A DNA stretch of 64,000 nucleotides from Chamaea fasciata (lineage: Eukaryota > Chordata > Aves > Passeriformes > Sylviidae), in the NCBI GenBank assembly GCA_029207755.1, contig JARCOQ010000001.1, positions 88,461,637 through 88,525,636 on the forward strand, read 5' to 3'. The translations under genes and the position numbers were made by a program. This document shows, piece after piece, positions 47,036-59,722 of this stretch. The number at the start of each line of letters is the position of its first letter. The first letter of the stretch is position 1. Under the pieces are notes generated by a model. It saw nothing but the letters and a program-made list of their open reading frames with translations, was not told where the DNA came from and made no database searches.

Positions 47036-50000
47036 TAGATATAGTTCCATTAGTGAACCTTTGCCCTGCTTAGCCAGATCAAGGAGCAGGATGAGGTAGG
47101 AGTGCTCAGAGTGTCTTTCCAGGATCTGTGTGTCCAGCCATATATATGTACGTATGTATGGGGTGTGTGTGTTTGATCTGTGTATATATGTCCTTCTTGG
47201 GAAAACATTTTCAGCCTTGCTACTAGTTGGAGCTGGGGGAATGGAGCAGCAGCAGCCTCCCACTTGGGCTGCTGGATTTGGCAGATGAGATTTTTTTTAG
47301 TATCTGGTGTCAGTGCTTTGGCTTTTTCTGGGTAGGCATTTGCCTTTCAGTGGTAGTGAGCTGCCCATCTGGCTTATACATGTCTGTGAACAGTGTTGTA
47401 AATTGTTGATGCTCTGTCCTGGAAGGTTTATTATCTTTCAAAACCATGAACTTCAAAACTTTTTGAAGAGTAGAGAGCAGAAGACACACCCAAGTGGATC
47501 TCAGCAGGGTCTCTCCAGTGCAGCATTTAGCCTCCAATGGAGGGAGTAGGACATACTGTTTAAGGGACACCACATAAGCCTGGCCACTGTCTTTAGCCTC
47601 TTCCCCTTATGAAGTCCACACACATTGAATTTAGGGATGTCTGCCTCAACCCTTTATTATCTAGACATTCATGGAGCTCTTGTCTATGAGTACAGTTGAT
47701 TAAATGCTGTTTGCACCCAACATTTTCTGGCAGCAAACTGCAGTAGTTCACTTACAATGACACTAAAAATACACGATTTTATCTTTTTTCCTCCATTTCC
47801 AAATTTTCTTCCATTTTCAACAATTGTGTCCTAGCTCAAGCACTGTGAATCGTTAAATAGCAGTTCTACACTCACCTTATCTACTGCCTTCATGATTTTA
47901 TAAATCTTGTCCATATTTTGCTCAGTTTTCTTCTCTCCAAACTTGTAGCTGCTTTCATATTTCAAGATGTTTAATGTAAACTGTCTCATATGAGTACCAG
48001 GACTGTGATGTTGCTCTATGTATTTGTAAAAGGTGGAAGAGATAAAGCATAAGTGGCTAGATAGCAGGTGTTCAAATGTTTGCAGAGACTTTTAAATGTA
48101 CTAGACCTTCTATTAAATCTTCCTTACGTATTTCTGTTTAGTGTATCATAGATAAGTGGTATTGTCATCCAAACATGAAAACTTGGCACGTAAAGTATAG
48201 CTGTCTGTTTTTGTTGCTGTTGGTCTCACAAAAGTAGTACTGTTCTGGATTATTTTTGGTGATGGACGTGCTCAAACTAAAGAGAAGCTAACCTCTGCTT
48301 TCAGGCATTTGTTCTCACGTGTGGCCCCGTAACCTCTTTGCATAGAGGAAGATAAATTCTCTAGGGTAAACGTAGCAGTGTACTCAAAAGGGATGGGGTT
48401 ACAAAGGTTTATGTGGTGGTAGCACTCAGCTTTCAGGCATCTCAGAATCAAAGAGAGATTTGACTTAATTTTTGGCTTTTAGCCTAAATTCTTACAGCTG
48501 GAAATAGAAAAATAAGTTTTTACATTGAAAACTGATAGAGAAATAATGGAGGTAATAAAGTTACTCTTTTCAAATTAAAACTGCCTTCTGCTGCTGTGGG
48601 GTTTTTTTTGTTCCTTAAATGCCTGAATGGATCACATTCTTGGTAATATGAAGTAAACCAAGTTATTTACTTGCAGCTTTAGACTCTGAAGGCTGCTGAA
48701 AAAAGAAAATACATGTTTTGAGCTAAACAAGTAAACAAAAATATGCACATATTCACATAACTTATTGTAAATCACAATCCAGTGTATACAGATTCATGTG
48801 AAGTATGACTGTATATTTTTCCCCTTGGTTAATTTATTGGTTTTCAGTTCATCTAGATCATTTTAGATTTGTTTATTTCCTATCTGAAATGATTAAGAAA
48901 TGTAATTTTATGGAGTTAATCATAAGTTAACTGCTGCTGTGTCAGAGGAGCTGTCAGTGGCACAATGTATTTGTGGGGAGGAGTTTTTCATAAGTTTATT
49001 CATGCTGAGTTTCTACTGAATAGCATTGTGCTCTGATCAGTCATAACTTTATACATGTGTAGGTTTTAATTGAGTTTAATTGACTACAGAAATACATGTA
49101 TTTAACACCTCACTTTGCCATTAGCTATAGTAATCCAGTTAAGTGCAAATTGGAGTCGGACTCAAGCACAGGTAAAACAGCAAATGGGCAGACATGGTTT
49201 TCAAGTTTGCACTTTGGTTATTTCGTATAAAGTTGCAGGTGCTTTTTTATTTTTTGAAGTGATAGTCCAAAAACTATTCAAATGGCCTTGAGTCAAATAA
49301 TCACTTGAGACCAGAAACACGTTCATTAGGGGCTGTGCTCAGCTGCCTACTCAGCGAGTGTGCAAGGTGGCTAATTCTCATGTATTTTCATTTTCTCTTT
49401 GCTGCCCAATCGCCATTCTGAATTTTCAGGAGGAGAAACTGTGCTTCTCCTTATTTTTGCCAGTATCTCCCAATGCTCTTTCACACCCTGGGTGTGCCCC
49501 TACTCCGTGGATATTGTGGGCTGGAAAGCTTTCAGGTGAATGTAACTGCTTTATCTTTCACCTGTCAGTGGCCATCCTCCTAAAAAAGCCATTCCAAGGA
49601 TGTCTCTGTGTCTTCTTACTTCCCGACAAGTTAAGTTCTGTCATATTGTGATCAGCACAGAGGCATCTGATTTTGTCATCCTCAGAAAGAGTCCAGCCTC
49701 CGAAGTGCTGTAAGCATTTTGTTCCCTGCTTTATTCTTTGCAGCAGTTCTTTGCGTGTCGCAGCACTCTAGGTCTTTGGTACATCAGCGCCACCAACACC
49801 ATCGTTGCATCCCTAAGGACTAGTGGAACTAACTTGGCTGGCTCCATACTTGGTGTCAGCAATGCTGACTGTCACCTAAATCTCTCTCTGCTTTTGAAAA
49901 TGTTCGGGGAACTCAAGTTGGTGACAAACTGTTGCAGCGCCAAGATTTGCCAGAAATTGGATGAAATTTTTCCAAAAGGACCATCTCATGGCCTGATGTA

Positions 50001-50331
50001 TACTCTGTGTTGCCTACCAGTCCTGGGGTCTCTCGGGCTGTTAGGACTCCATCATTTCAGGTAACTGCTTCTTGCCATGTCACAGCCAAAAGGATCAAGG
50101 ATATATTTCTAGGTAAGATGGAAGATGGATTTCTTCATTCTCCTTCTCATTCATGGCTATTGCTATGTCCTCAGACTACAGGGTGGTCTGAGATGGACTG
50201 GAGACATGCATGTGTTCATCAGCCTCATTGAAGTTTAGACTTGCAGACTGTCCTGGTTGTTTGTCATGTGTGAATTCATCCCTCTGAATAAGCTGCTGCA
50301 CTTGTTAGATCGAGTTTTTGTCTTCCTCCAG
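47036..50331. other. Non-coding stretch, no gene seen
   Basis: A degenerate TA/TG patch lies at 47140-47190. The 108-codon plus frame at 49738-50064 and the 97-codon frame at 49358-49651 have no recognisable domain. A possible 52-nt splice-bounded segment at about 50061-50112 (tttcag|gtaact ... ttctag|gtaaga) is too weak to call. Confidence 0.45.
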
Positions 50332-50885
50332 TATAAAGGTTTAACCCCAGCTGGCAACTAACCCCCACCCAGCCACTCATTCACTCCCCCACAGTGAGAT
50401 GGGGGAGAAAATCACTATAGTAAAAGTGAGAAAACTGGATGGAGATAAATACAGCTGAATAGGTAAAGCAAAAGGCACTCAAGCAAAGCAAAACTAATAA
50501 CTCATTTACCACTTCCTGTCAGCAGGCAGGTGTTCTTCCATTCCAGGAAAGCAGAGGTCCACTGGCATTTGTCCAGTGACAAATGACATCATTCCGCCTG
50601 TCCACCTCCTTTCTCCTTCCCTCAGCTTTATATGCTGAGCATGATGCCATATGGTCTGGAATATCCCTTGGGTCAGCTGGGCTCGGCTGTGCTGGTTGTT
50701 ACCTCCCAGCCCACTTGCTGCTAGGGTGGTGCGAGCAGCAGGAAAGGCCCGGACACAGTGCAAGCCCTGGTCAGGAGTAATGAAAACATCCCTGTGTTAC
50801 CAACCCTGTGTTCAGCACAAATGCAAAACATAGCTTCCTATGAGCCTCTGTGAAAATTAGCTGTAGCCCAGCCATAATGAGCACA
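50332..50885 (-). mobile_element. Solo ERVK-like LTR, degraded, antisense
   Basis: On the plus strand the element opens with a decayed terminus followed by 'ggtttaaccccagctggcaa', then 'gatgggggagaaaatc'. It closes 'gaaaattagctgtagcccag', ending AGCACA, in the same spacing as the widespread avian ERVK-type LTR I remember. In sense (minus) order a CATATAAAG TATA box lies opposite 50626-50634, preceded by the 'atcatgctcagcat' context of that family. The 554-bp length fits a whole LTR. Flanking 6-bp duplications are no longer clear (left CTCCAG, right TGCAGG). No internal viral genes adjoin it. Confidence 0.85.
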
Positions 50886-52915
50886 TGCAGGAAAGGGGGA
50901 GATGGGTCTACTGTCTGTAGCTATTCAATAGGTAAAATTTTAAACAGGTTACTGATTGCCTCTGCAGGCTGTGTAGCAAATCCACCCTGAGCTCATACTC
51001 CCAGACCTTCTAAGGGCATGCAGGCATCTGCCAGTCTCTTCTCCTGATTCCTTCCCAGAAAGGTATCTCTCTTTTTAACTTCAAGGAAAAACCTATTTTT
51101 TTTGTGTGTGTTTGGATTTGAGGCTTTGTATTACATGCTACCTCAGCAATTGCAGCTGACTTTACTCAGACGAAGCATGGGAATAGTTACATCTTGGGTA
51201 TCACCTTTCCTTCAAGGTCTGTGCTCCATAGCATGAACAAGGAGGATCCATGTTCTAAGTGGCTCAGTTTGTTGCAGCACACCAAGTCTCACAACCAGAA
51301 AAGGCAATGCCGTAAATAGCAGAAAGGAATAAGCTGTTACTTAAGTTTCAGATCAGTAAATTATGTTGGTCCCTTGCAGTTTGCCAGTTCTGATAGTGAG
51401 TACTCATTTTGGAGTACCCACTTGAGTTAAAGGGTCTGTGCAAAAGTCTATTTAGCACCTATTTGAGTCTATCATTTGCCTGTCAGTCAAGTTGCTGTAG
51501 TTTCTCACCCTATCCTTTCCACATTCCTTAAAGAGCTTTTTCAGTTTCTTGCCTTCAGCTGCAGATGCAGGAATTTAAATATTAAACTGTTCATTTTTCT
51601 GTGTCATCAGTTCTAGATCCTCAGCGTAGCTGTTCACTTTCTACTCTGTGAAGATGCATTTCTAAGTTGCTCTCACTTATTCCAGAGGCCAGTTGTGGCA
51701 GATCTGTCTTGGTCATACCACTCCCTTTCAGAGGTACCACAGGTTAGGACAGTATCAGTTACTTAGGACAGTATCAGACTTTCACCCAGATCAGCTCCCT
51801 TTCCAGAGTCTTATGCTTAGATATTAATAGAGCCTTTTCACATTTATCTTGAGATACAGGAACATCGTTGGCAGGTTCAAGAGCTTTGCTTGACTTGATC
51901 AGTGATGGTTCAAATGGTTGTAGGTTCTGTCAGTGGTCACTGTGAAACCACCTCAACAGAACCATTCAAAGCCCTGGTTTGGACTCCAGCAAGGTCCAAG
52001 CAACTTCTGGGGTGCTGTTGAAGTACACCTTTATTTCCAGCCTCTGTCATGGAGCTGCCTGAAGCCTCCATCATCTTTTTCAGTGGATGCTGATCTGTCT
52101 CTGAAGCCTCAAGGTTGAAGCAGTGTTTGGTGGAGTGGCTCTGTAGTCACTGCTTGCATGCAGAGCATGACTCTCCATTCGCTTCCTTCAGTCCCAGTGT
52201 GGCTGTGTGGAACCACCCATGGGGTGAGAGGACCTTTGAGCTATTGCGCAAAGAAAGAGAAAGAGATTGCGTTCACCACCAGATACTCTCTGAGATGCAC
52301 AATCCACATGCACATATGTTCCCCTCCCACACTTGCAGTCCCTTCAAAGCAGTGTGTTGGCATGGAAGAGAGGCAAGCAAAATTAAATGCCCTTTACCTT
52401 GTTTGCCCATCTGCTGTTTTTTTAACTGGAATGTTATTTTTCTCATATACTGAACGGCACTAAGATTTGAGTGAGAAGGTTTGTCTTTATAAATGTGAGC
52501 ATGAGACTTAGTTCACAAATGTAAGTTCTGCTGCAGATTCATGGTGGACATATTTTGTATCTTCAGAGTTCTTCCAAACCCTTCCCAGATTATTATCCCT
52601 CTTTTTAAATTACTGCATGTTGTTGGCAGAATTACAGAGAGAGTTTTAAATAAATTATATAGATATACCAGCATTCTGCTTAGATAAACAAAGCATTGCA
52701 TATGTCTTACCTTAAAAATTGCTGCTGTTTTCATGTTGTCATGTCCCAGCTTCCAGACAATTCACCAGCCCATCTGGCCCCAAAGGAGCAGCCAGGTCCC
52801 TTCCATCCTCTCCCCTCCTCACAGGCACTCCCATTCCTCCCTTCTGCCACTACACCTCTCCAAAAAAGCAGGTGGGAGCACTGCATGCTGGTGGTGTGCC
52901 CTGCTCTCTAGGCCA
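50886..52915. other. Non-coding stretch with a small tandem duplication
   Basis: TTAGGACAGTATCAG is present twice with a 19-bp period (51744-51758 and 51763-51777). Nothing gene-like is recognised. A minus-strand donor-like atttttaag|gtaaga opposite about 52711 follows a short ATG frame but lacks a convincing acceptor. Confidence 0.5.
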
Positions 52916-53075
52916 TCACAGAATCATAGAATGGTTTGGATTGGAAGGGACCTTAAAGGTTCTAGCCTAGTTCTAGCCTCTTTTAAAGCCTCTGCCATGG
53001 GCAGGACCACCTTGCACTAGACTAGGTTGCTCAAAGGCTCATCAAACCTGGCGTTGAATGCAGCCAGACAGCTGC
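52916..53075 (-). mobile_element. CR1 LINE, 3' fragment, antisense
   Basis: The plus strand shows the reverse complement of a CR1 end: 'cacagaatcatagaatggtt', 'tggattggaagggacctta', 'ctctgccatgggcagg', 'ccaccttgcactagact', 'aggttgctcaaaggctcatc'. It is the only minus-oriented CR1 in the window and keeps the 3' end best. The boundary on the right is approximate. Confidence 0.93.
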
Positions 53076-56000
53076 AGTCAATACTGTATTCTTTCACTAG
53101 GGGGAAATAGGAATTGGAATGAGAAGGGGAGATACCAAACAAAAATCTGGAAATGTGATGCTAGACAATTTATATGTTTGATTTACTAGCTTAGTGTGAT
53201 GTCATCCTCCACAGATGTTTGCCCAAATTTTTCCAGGAGGTTCAAAGGCACAGGAACTCTCTGGATTCTTTGCTGCTGTGTGGTACTATCATTGTCCATT
53301 ATAATTAGTCCAAGAAAAAAATTTTCTTTCCATTTTGTATTTGTAGGAAACTGCCTTACTTTTTGGGCAAGGTACATAACCGAGATCCAGAGTTCCATTT
53401 GATTCTTTTCCCCTTTTCATCCTTATCTTCAGCAACCCTATGGGCTAGAAATACAGTCATTTTAAATGGAAGTATATAATCTTCAGAAATTTCAAGTTGC
53501 AGTTATGTTGTGTTTGTTACTTAATGCTGGTGAGAGGATTAGCTTTTTTTTTTTTTTTACATACACCACAACTATCTAGCTTTTCCTTTCCAAGTATTCA
53601 AAACTACCACTTAGCAGTGGTATTTCAGGCAATTCACTTGTGCTTTTTCCTGATACCTGATTTCATCAAGTATTTGTATCTGCATTTAAATATGTCAATG
53701 CATCTATCTGAGAGATAGTTTATTTATATTGTGTGTCAATCTGTAAGGCTTTAATTCAAGACTGAAATGTCTTCCTAAAATATTTACATCAGCTCAGGCA
53801 TCTATGATTGGCTTAATGCAGGAACTATTCTATGCTATAGTTCTATTCTATATATAGAACTATGTCTATAGCTCAGTCATACAAGATCTCATGTTTTCAT
53901 AAAGTCATATCTCTTCTTATAATCTCTGATGTTTTCACATTGAAGGAATGTTGCGTGCTGCTAATAACAGCAGTGACAACTTGAAAGGTCCTTTCTGTCT
54001 TCAGGCACATGGAATGCAGGGGTTTGTGCCCACAAAGAACAGTGAGAAAACTCTCCTGACTTGTGTGGGAACAGAAATAGTCTCTGATATCATTTAACCT
54101 CGTTTTTCTTTGCTCGTCTTCAACAGTTAAGTACATTTTAATGTCCCCACTTAGCCAGTGGGGGCAAACTGATAAAAATGGAGATGTTTACGTGTTCTGT
54201 GCTCAGAGAGACAATGTTAGAATATGGGCTTAACCCGGGGAAGTTTTCTGACTCCTGTAAACCTCCCGCGTTGTGAGTCAATGTCTGTATCTGTTATTTC
54301 TATTTTCATTTTCTTTGGTTAGTACATTTAGTTTAGACTACTAGCAGATGAAGTCTGCTCGGTATATCCACTGCTGGTGCTAGACATAGCAAGAGCTGGT
54401 GTTGTTTTGACAGGCAGACAAACAGATTTACAGTTTTAAATTGAAAATTTCATCCTTTGGAGCTATTATGAGAACTTGGTTAAAACATTAATGGGATATT
54501 AAAGGAATAGTATTTTGACTTCTCCTGACAAGTATGGCAAATTTTCTGAGTGACAGTTCAGCAAAAGAGATTCCAACCTGCAAGTATAATTTTCAAGGGG
54601 GCATTTTACAAATTAACATAATAAAACAATCGTTGGAAAAGCATCTTCCTGATAGTAAATGGAAAATATCTATTCCAAATCTACTGTTAAATCAGTGGCT
54701 ATATTTTCAGACAAAGCAACATTTTGAGCCTAGTCCTGCTTTAATGAATAGAAGGATTTCTTTCAACTTTATAGGATCTGGGGCCAGAACAAACTCATTT
54801 TTGTGGTGGGAGGATGCTGAGCTAACAAACTGGCTAATTTGAGAGCATACCTACGCACACGCGCGTAGTAAATTCAATAGGGTGCTAATTTTAGCTGATT
54901 CGAGCTGGGAGCAAGCCAGTTGTGGAAATGCAAGGTTTTTACTTGTTAGCTTCCTTGTAGTCTGCCTTGCATATGAGTAATGAGTGGGTTTTTTCATCCT
55001 TTCCTGATACTCCTTTAGCTCTGGGAGTTGTTCGTTTCCTTTAGTCTGCTTTGGAAGGGAAAAAATACAATACATAAATGGATGATGAGTGATGAGTTGC
55101 ATAAAATGTACCATACTCTGGTAACTGTATGCTTATGGGCTGACCTGGATGGAGCCTTTCCTAGGAATCTCCTTGAATGTATGGATGTGTGAGAGGGCAA
55201 AAAGAGACTGTGCACATATGTGGATGCAGTGCAGGTGAGGCTGCACTTTGAAGGGGAAGGACTCTGAGTAGCTCGGAGGTCTCAGAATTGGGGGTTTCCC
55301 ACTGATGCTGAAGCAAACCTACCCTGGGGAGATCATCATTCCCACCTGCAGCACAACAGAACGAGTTTCCACAGTCTGGATATTCCATAGTAAGGACATC
55401 CCTTGCATCTAGATTTCTGTCAAATGGACTTTTACTCTACTTATGTCTTGTTCACAGCACCATTTAGTCCCAAAAGAAAGACCTGCTGTATGGGACTTTT
55501 CCTACTCTCTTTGCCAAAACTCCTATTCCTTTCTCTGTCTTTAAATAAGGTTGTTAGGTGTGAGCTCTTTCCTACGCTTCATTCCTAGTGAATTGCTACA
55601 GCAGTATGGAAATTACTCCATTTGATCCCTGCTTTTCAAATGGAAGATTATGTTAAAGAAATGCAGAAAATGTGACTAAGGAGCTTGTTCTGTTTGAACA
55701 TCATTATGTGCAAGGATGGTTTAGTTAACATCTTGTTCCTTTCATCTCTGTTTTTTCTCCCCAGACTCATGTTTGGATATTTTGTATTCAGTGTCTCATC
55801 TGACCATGTAGCAGTTGCTCTCTGCTGAAAACCCTTAAACTGGCTGCTGTATCATGAGCCTGTCTATCATTCTGTTTTCATGGTCTTTCTTCTTCAGCAG
55901 TGTTAGAGGTGAAAGTTGTGCTAATGATTTGCTAGCCAAATCCTAACTTTCCAGTACCAACCGGACATCCTTAAGTTACGAACAGGTACTTAAGTTGTGA

Positions 56001-56375
56001 AACTGTTGACAACATTGCCTGACACTCAAATAAAAATTCAGCATGTCCCTGAGCTATTTTAGTTAATTTCTGGCAGTGTACTTTCTTTAACTATTTATAT
56101 TTAAGGTGTTTTTATTTTTACATGGATAATTAGGTGGAACTGGTTTCTGTTTTGGCTTTGACTGAGAGCTAATTAATATGCCTTTTGGGAGGCATCCTGT
56201 CTTTTTGGTAGTCTTTGGACTGCCCAGCAAGGAGGAGCTTCTCAGGCTGTGATTGCTGGTGATGTGAGTTACAATAGCATGGTCTAGCCGCTTTCTCATA
56301 GTCAATGTGCTTTATCTTTACAGCACTTAAGATGTGATTACTTTTCTTACATTAGTATGAAGGGTTCTGTGTAGA
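53076..56375. other. Non-coding stretch with hairpin and poly-T
   Basis: A 15-T run lies at 53544-53558. A perfect 10-bp stem ATAGTTCTAT/ATAGAACTAT with a 7-nt loop lies at 53837-53863. Frames are no more than 102 codons with no recognisable domain. No LTR or CR1 is recognised. Confidence 0.5.
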
Positions 56376-56379
56376 TTAG
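56376..56379. other. Left target-site duplication TTAG
   Basis: It lies immediately before the terminus 'tgttataaatg' of the next element and is repeated exactly at 57006-57009. A 4-bp target duplication is typical of class I (gammaretrovirus-like) elements. Confidence 0.75.
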
Positions 56380-57005
56380 TGTTATAAATGATCAGAGCCA
56401 ATTTCCAAAATCAAAGATTTATTTAACAAATTTGAAAAGCAATTTCGGGAAACCCCACGATAAATCAGGACAACATCGATCGAATGTTGGGTGGACAATC
56501 CGGGAGCAGCAAAGGGTGCTTCTCCGGAGTACTGCCCACAAATTCGGGGTCTCAGGGCAGGTGTTTTATACCATTTTTCTACCCTGAGGCGAAAACAAGA
56601 CGGTAACAAAGAACCCGAAGAACATGACATCATGTACATAACATAATCATTGAAATGTCTGGTGTCCGCAAGGGATATCTGAAAGAGTTTCCTGAGAAAT
56701 TGAAAAGACGTCTGAATGAAAAGTCTCCGAATCTTCTGTCAGAAGGTTTCTGCAGCCCTCTGCCCAGATTGGTATCGGATCTCCTGATGAACTGTGAAGA
56801 CGTGGTCAGCCCATGCTTAATGGGCCGTTTCCCGGTTATCTCTCTGGCAGATGTCGAGGTAACACCTTTGGACTGTGAAAAGACTGTGGTATGCAAAGAG
56901 ATGCCCTGGAACTGTTTTCAGGAATTCAGGGGTTTTTACATTCCACTGCAAAGTTTTAATACACACAATTTTAATCCACGAATTTAATACTATGTATCTA
57001 TTACA
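56380..57005 (-). mobile_element. Complete solo LTR, class I-like, antisense
   Basis: On the minus strand the element starts TGTAATAGATAC and ends CATTTATAACA, with imperfect inverted termini TGTAAT/ATAACA. It is flanked by exact TTAG duplications. In sense order a TATAAAAC box lies opposite 56563-56570, and an AATAAA signal opposite 56418-56423, giving an R region of plausible length (about 120-130 nt). CpG content is higher than in the flanks ('catcgatcgaa', 'ctccggagtac'), suggesting a fairly young insertion. At 626 bp with no internal region it is a solo LTR. The 110-codon plus frame and the 85- and 88-codon minus frames across it are incidental. The exact family is not named; the class call rests on the 4-bp duplication. 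Confidence 0.85.
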
Positions 57006-57009
57006 TTAG
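57006..57009. other. Right target-site duplication TTAG
   Basis: Exact copy of 56376-56379, immediately after the terminus 'ctattaca'. Confidence 0.75.
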
Positions 57010-58984
57010 GAATACAGAGCTGTTAAAGGGCTATAATGCAGAGCCAGTACATGAATACCATAGGGCTACTTAATACCGCAAATATTTTAAATTTTTTTCA
57101 GGATGTTTAAAATGCTGTAGTATATGCCCTTGCTAAATGTTCATACATTGCCATTTCATGTGTGTAGTTAGACATTAACTCTAGCCTGTGTGGTCAGTGT
57201 CTGCTGTTTTTGCATTGCTTTTCCTCTGTCTTTCAGTGTCAAGTCCTATGAAACTTCACAGTGGTTCAGCCTCTACTGGTTTCTTACACCCTAATAGTGG
57301 GAAATCTCGATCAGTATCAAATGTCACATTTCATTTAATGTGTGTCATGCTGGGCAGGAAATTAATTCTTTTGGGGGAAAACAGAAATTCTATTTCCCTT
57401 TGGTCAGAGATTGTCAGATGTGTTGAAGTGTTGCATCTGATTCCTGTTTGCATATGGACATTGGAATTTCTCGGTTGAGGCTCTTGTGTTACCTCAGTTG
57501 TCAGATGTTTATTGCTGTTTGATCTTCAGGGTCTTCCTCATCAAGCATGCTGATTTTATGGCCAAAAATCTGCTGGTTGTAACTTTCTTCACTTGAGATG
57601 CAAGATGCACTAAATGAGACCAAACTGTTCTAAAGAAGGTATTTCTTGGTCTTGTTAGCAGTCATGTCCTTTACACCTCATCAGAAGGTGTCTTAATGTG
57701 AGTAGCCATGACTTGAGAAGGTGCCGCCAGGAAGAGAGCTCCAGACTGCAGCTTATCACTTACTCTTTACCTGTCCCAAGGCCAAACAAGGGTTGGCAGG
57801 TTCTCACATCTGAGGTGAAACTGTATCATGGGAGAGCTTCCTGGTAAGTCCAAGCCCTATGCCTGGGGGCGAAGGTGTCTCCCTTTCCTTATGCTAAAAT
57901 GTTATTGCACAATTTATAATGCTAATCCACTCTGCTCTCTGCCCTCGAAATGGTATTTCACCATATGTGAGGACTAGCTCAGAGGACACCTTTGTGTCTG
58001 GAACCTTTAAACCTGTCGGGTGCTTTTTTTCGCTTAGGAGGTTATGTGTGTTCCTGTTTCTTGGGGAGGAACCTTTTATGGTTTGAATTAAGAACTGGAT
58101 CTAATCTGTATCTCTTCACTGTAGCTTCAATCAGTCCAGAACATTTTTCTCCCTTTTCAGCGTCAGTGTAACTTTGCAGCTTAAACACTGGTGAGGGAGG
58201 TCCTGAAACCTGGGAGCTGAGGAGCCCCTTGCTCACTCCCACATCAGCTTCCCTCTCCCTCACAGAAGTATAGGCAGGCCTATTATTTCAAGGAAACATT
58301 ACTCAAAGGCAAGAAATACTTCTTCCTTTCCTCGGTGTTACATTCATTGGTAACATACCTTCACAATTCACTCCTGTAAATATGGAATTCGTGGAAACAG
58401 TAGATTGTGTTGTTTAAACTTTACCGTTTGTACTAAACATTATTAAATAATATTTGCCAGTTCTTAGCAATTGCTTGTTTTTGGTAGCCAGAAATCTGGG
58501 TATTTCTTGGAATGTCTGTAGTTGAAAACCCAAAAATTCCATATGAGCAGAATGTTTTTATATTGCATTGTTTTTGTTGAGGTGCCTGTTCGTTTTGCCA
58601 TTAGTAAGATGAAATGTGAACAGAATTTAGTGGTGGAATTTGTTTCACGATGAAAGTCACAAGTGGGGAAAGGAATTAAGCAAAAAGGAAAAGAGAAAAG
58701 CAGGATTCCTGGAGATGCTGTTTCTGGTGTAGCGAGAGAATGTATCATTGGTGTGTATTCTGATGGTGATGACTTCTGTGGAAGCATGCAAACAGTGTCT
58801 TGGGTATGAACGTGAGCAAAAGTACTTTGCAGAGATTCAGCTCTATCTATTCCAGTCTCATAACAATGGAAGTTGATGCAAGCTCTGGTAACTATGATGA
58901 AATGGCTTCTATTTTAGAGTTGGGGCCAAGGGGACACTGTTTCCCGCAGTATTGGTGTATCTAGGTGGGGTTGATAAGGTCTGG
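57010..58984. other. Non-coding stretch, no gene seen
   Basis: A donor-like cctg|gtaagt occurs at about 57841, without a credible exon upstream. Frames are no more than 107 codons with no recognisable domain. No transposon is recognised. Confidence 0.5.
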
Positions 58985-59722
58985 CTAGGCGGACACCCAG
59001 AGGAGTGGTTCAACAGGTAGAAATTCAAAGCCCTGCACCCAGGCAGGAGACCCCCAGGCTGGGGACTGACAGGCCAAGAGCAGCTCTGTGGAAAGGTCCT
59101 GGGGGTGTGGTGCGCAGCAAGCTGGGCACCCACCAGCAGCACACCTGGCTGCTGGGGAGACCACAGCATCCTGGGCTGCGTGGATGAAGGCATGACCAGA
59201 TCAGGGGAAGGAATTGCCTGCCTCTACTCAGTGATCCTTAGACCACTTTTAGACACTCCAGTTACACCAGCAGCACCCCACTCCCCCCAGTGCAGGAGGA
59301 ACATCAGAAACCTGGAGTGAGTTCAGTGTTGAGGTACCACAGCCATCAGGGCTGGAGCATTTGCCCTCTGAAGAGAAGCTCAGGGCTCATTCAGGCTTGA
59401 GAAAAGGTGGTTTTGGAAATGGTTCTCATGGAGTCAGATCCTCCACATTGGAGAATGATGAGAGGATGAGAGGCAATAGGAACAAGTTGAAACAAGAGTG
59501 ATGAAGACTGATTTGTTCCCCATGAGGACAGTCAAGCAGTGGAAGATGTTGCTCATAGAAGCTGTATAGACTCTCTCCTTGGAGGTTTCCAATACTTCAT
59601 GGTTCAAAGCCCTATGGACTCAGGTCTGATCCCATAGCTGGCCCTGATTTGAGCAGGAGGCTGGACTAGAGATTTTATGAGGTCCCTTCCCACCTGAATG
59701 GTTTTGTGATGGTATGAAATAC
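58985..59722 (+). mobile_element. CR1 LINE, long old 3' fragment
   Basis: About 740 bp follow the CR1 ORF2 3' region in order: 'tggttcaacaggtag', 'ccacagcatcctgggctgcg', 'agggctggagcattt', 'aagagaagctcagggctc', 'gatgagaggcaatagg', 'gaggtttccaatacttc', 'ggctggactagag', then 'gaggtcccttcccacctg' and 'atggttttgtgatgg'. It is the longest CR1 in the window and strongly diverged, with deletions and no intact frame. The high divergence marks it as an old insertion. Confidence 0.8.

Noticed and set aside
49738..50112. 108-codon frame and adjacent splice-bounded 52-nt segment
   Set aside because: No recognisable protein content. The splice sites are plausible but unsupported by phase or composition.
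56655..56987. Plus-strand 110-codon frame
   Set aside because: It lies wholly inside an antisense solo LTR.
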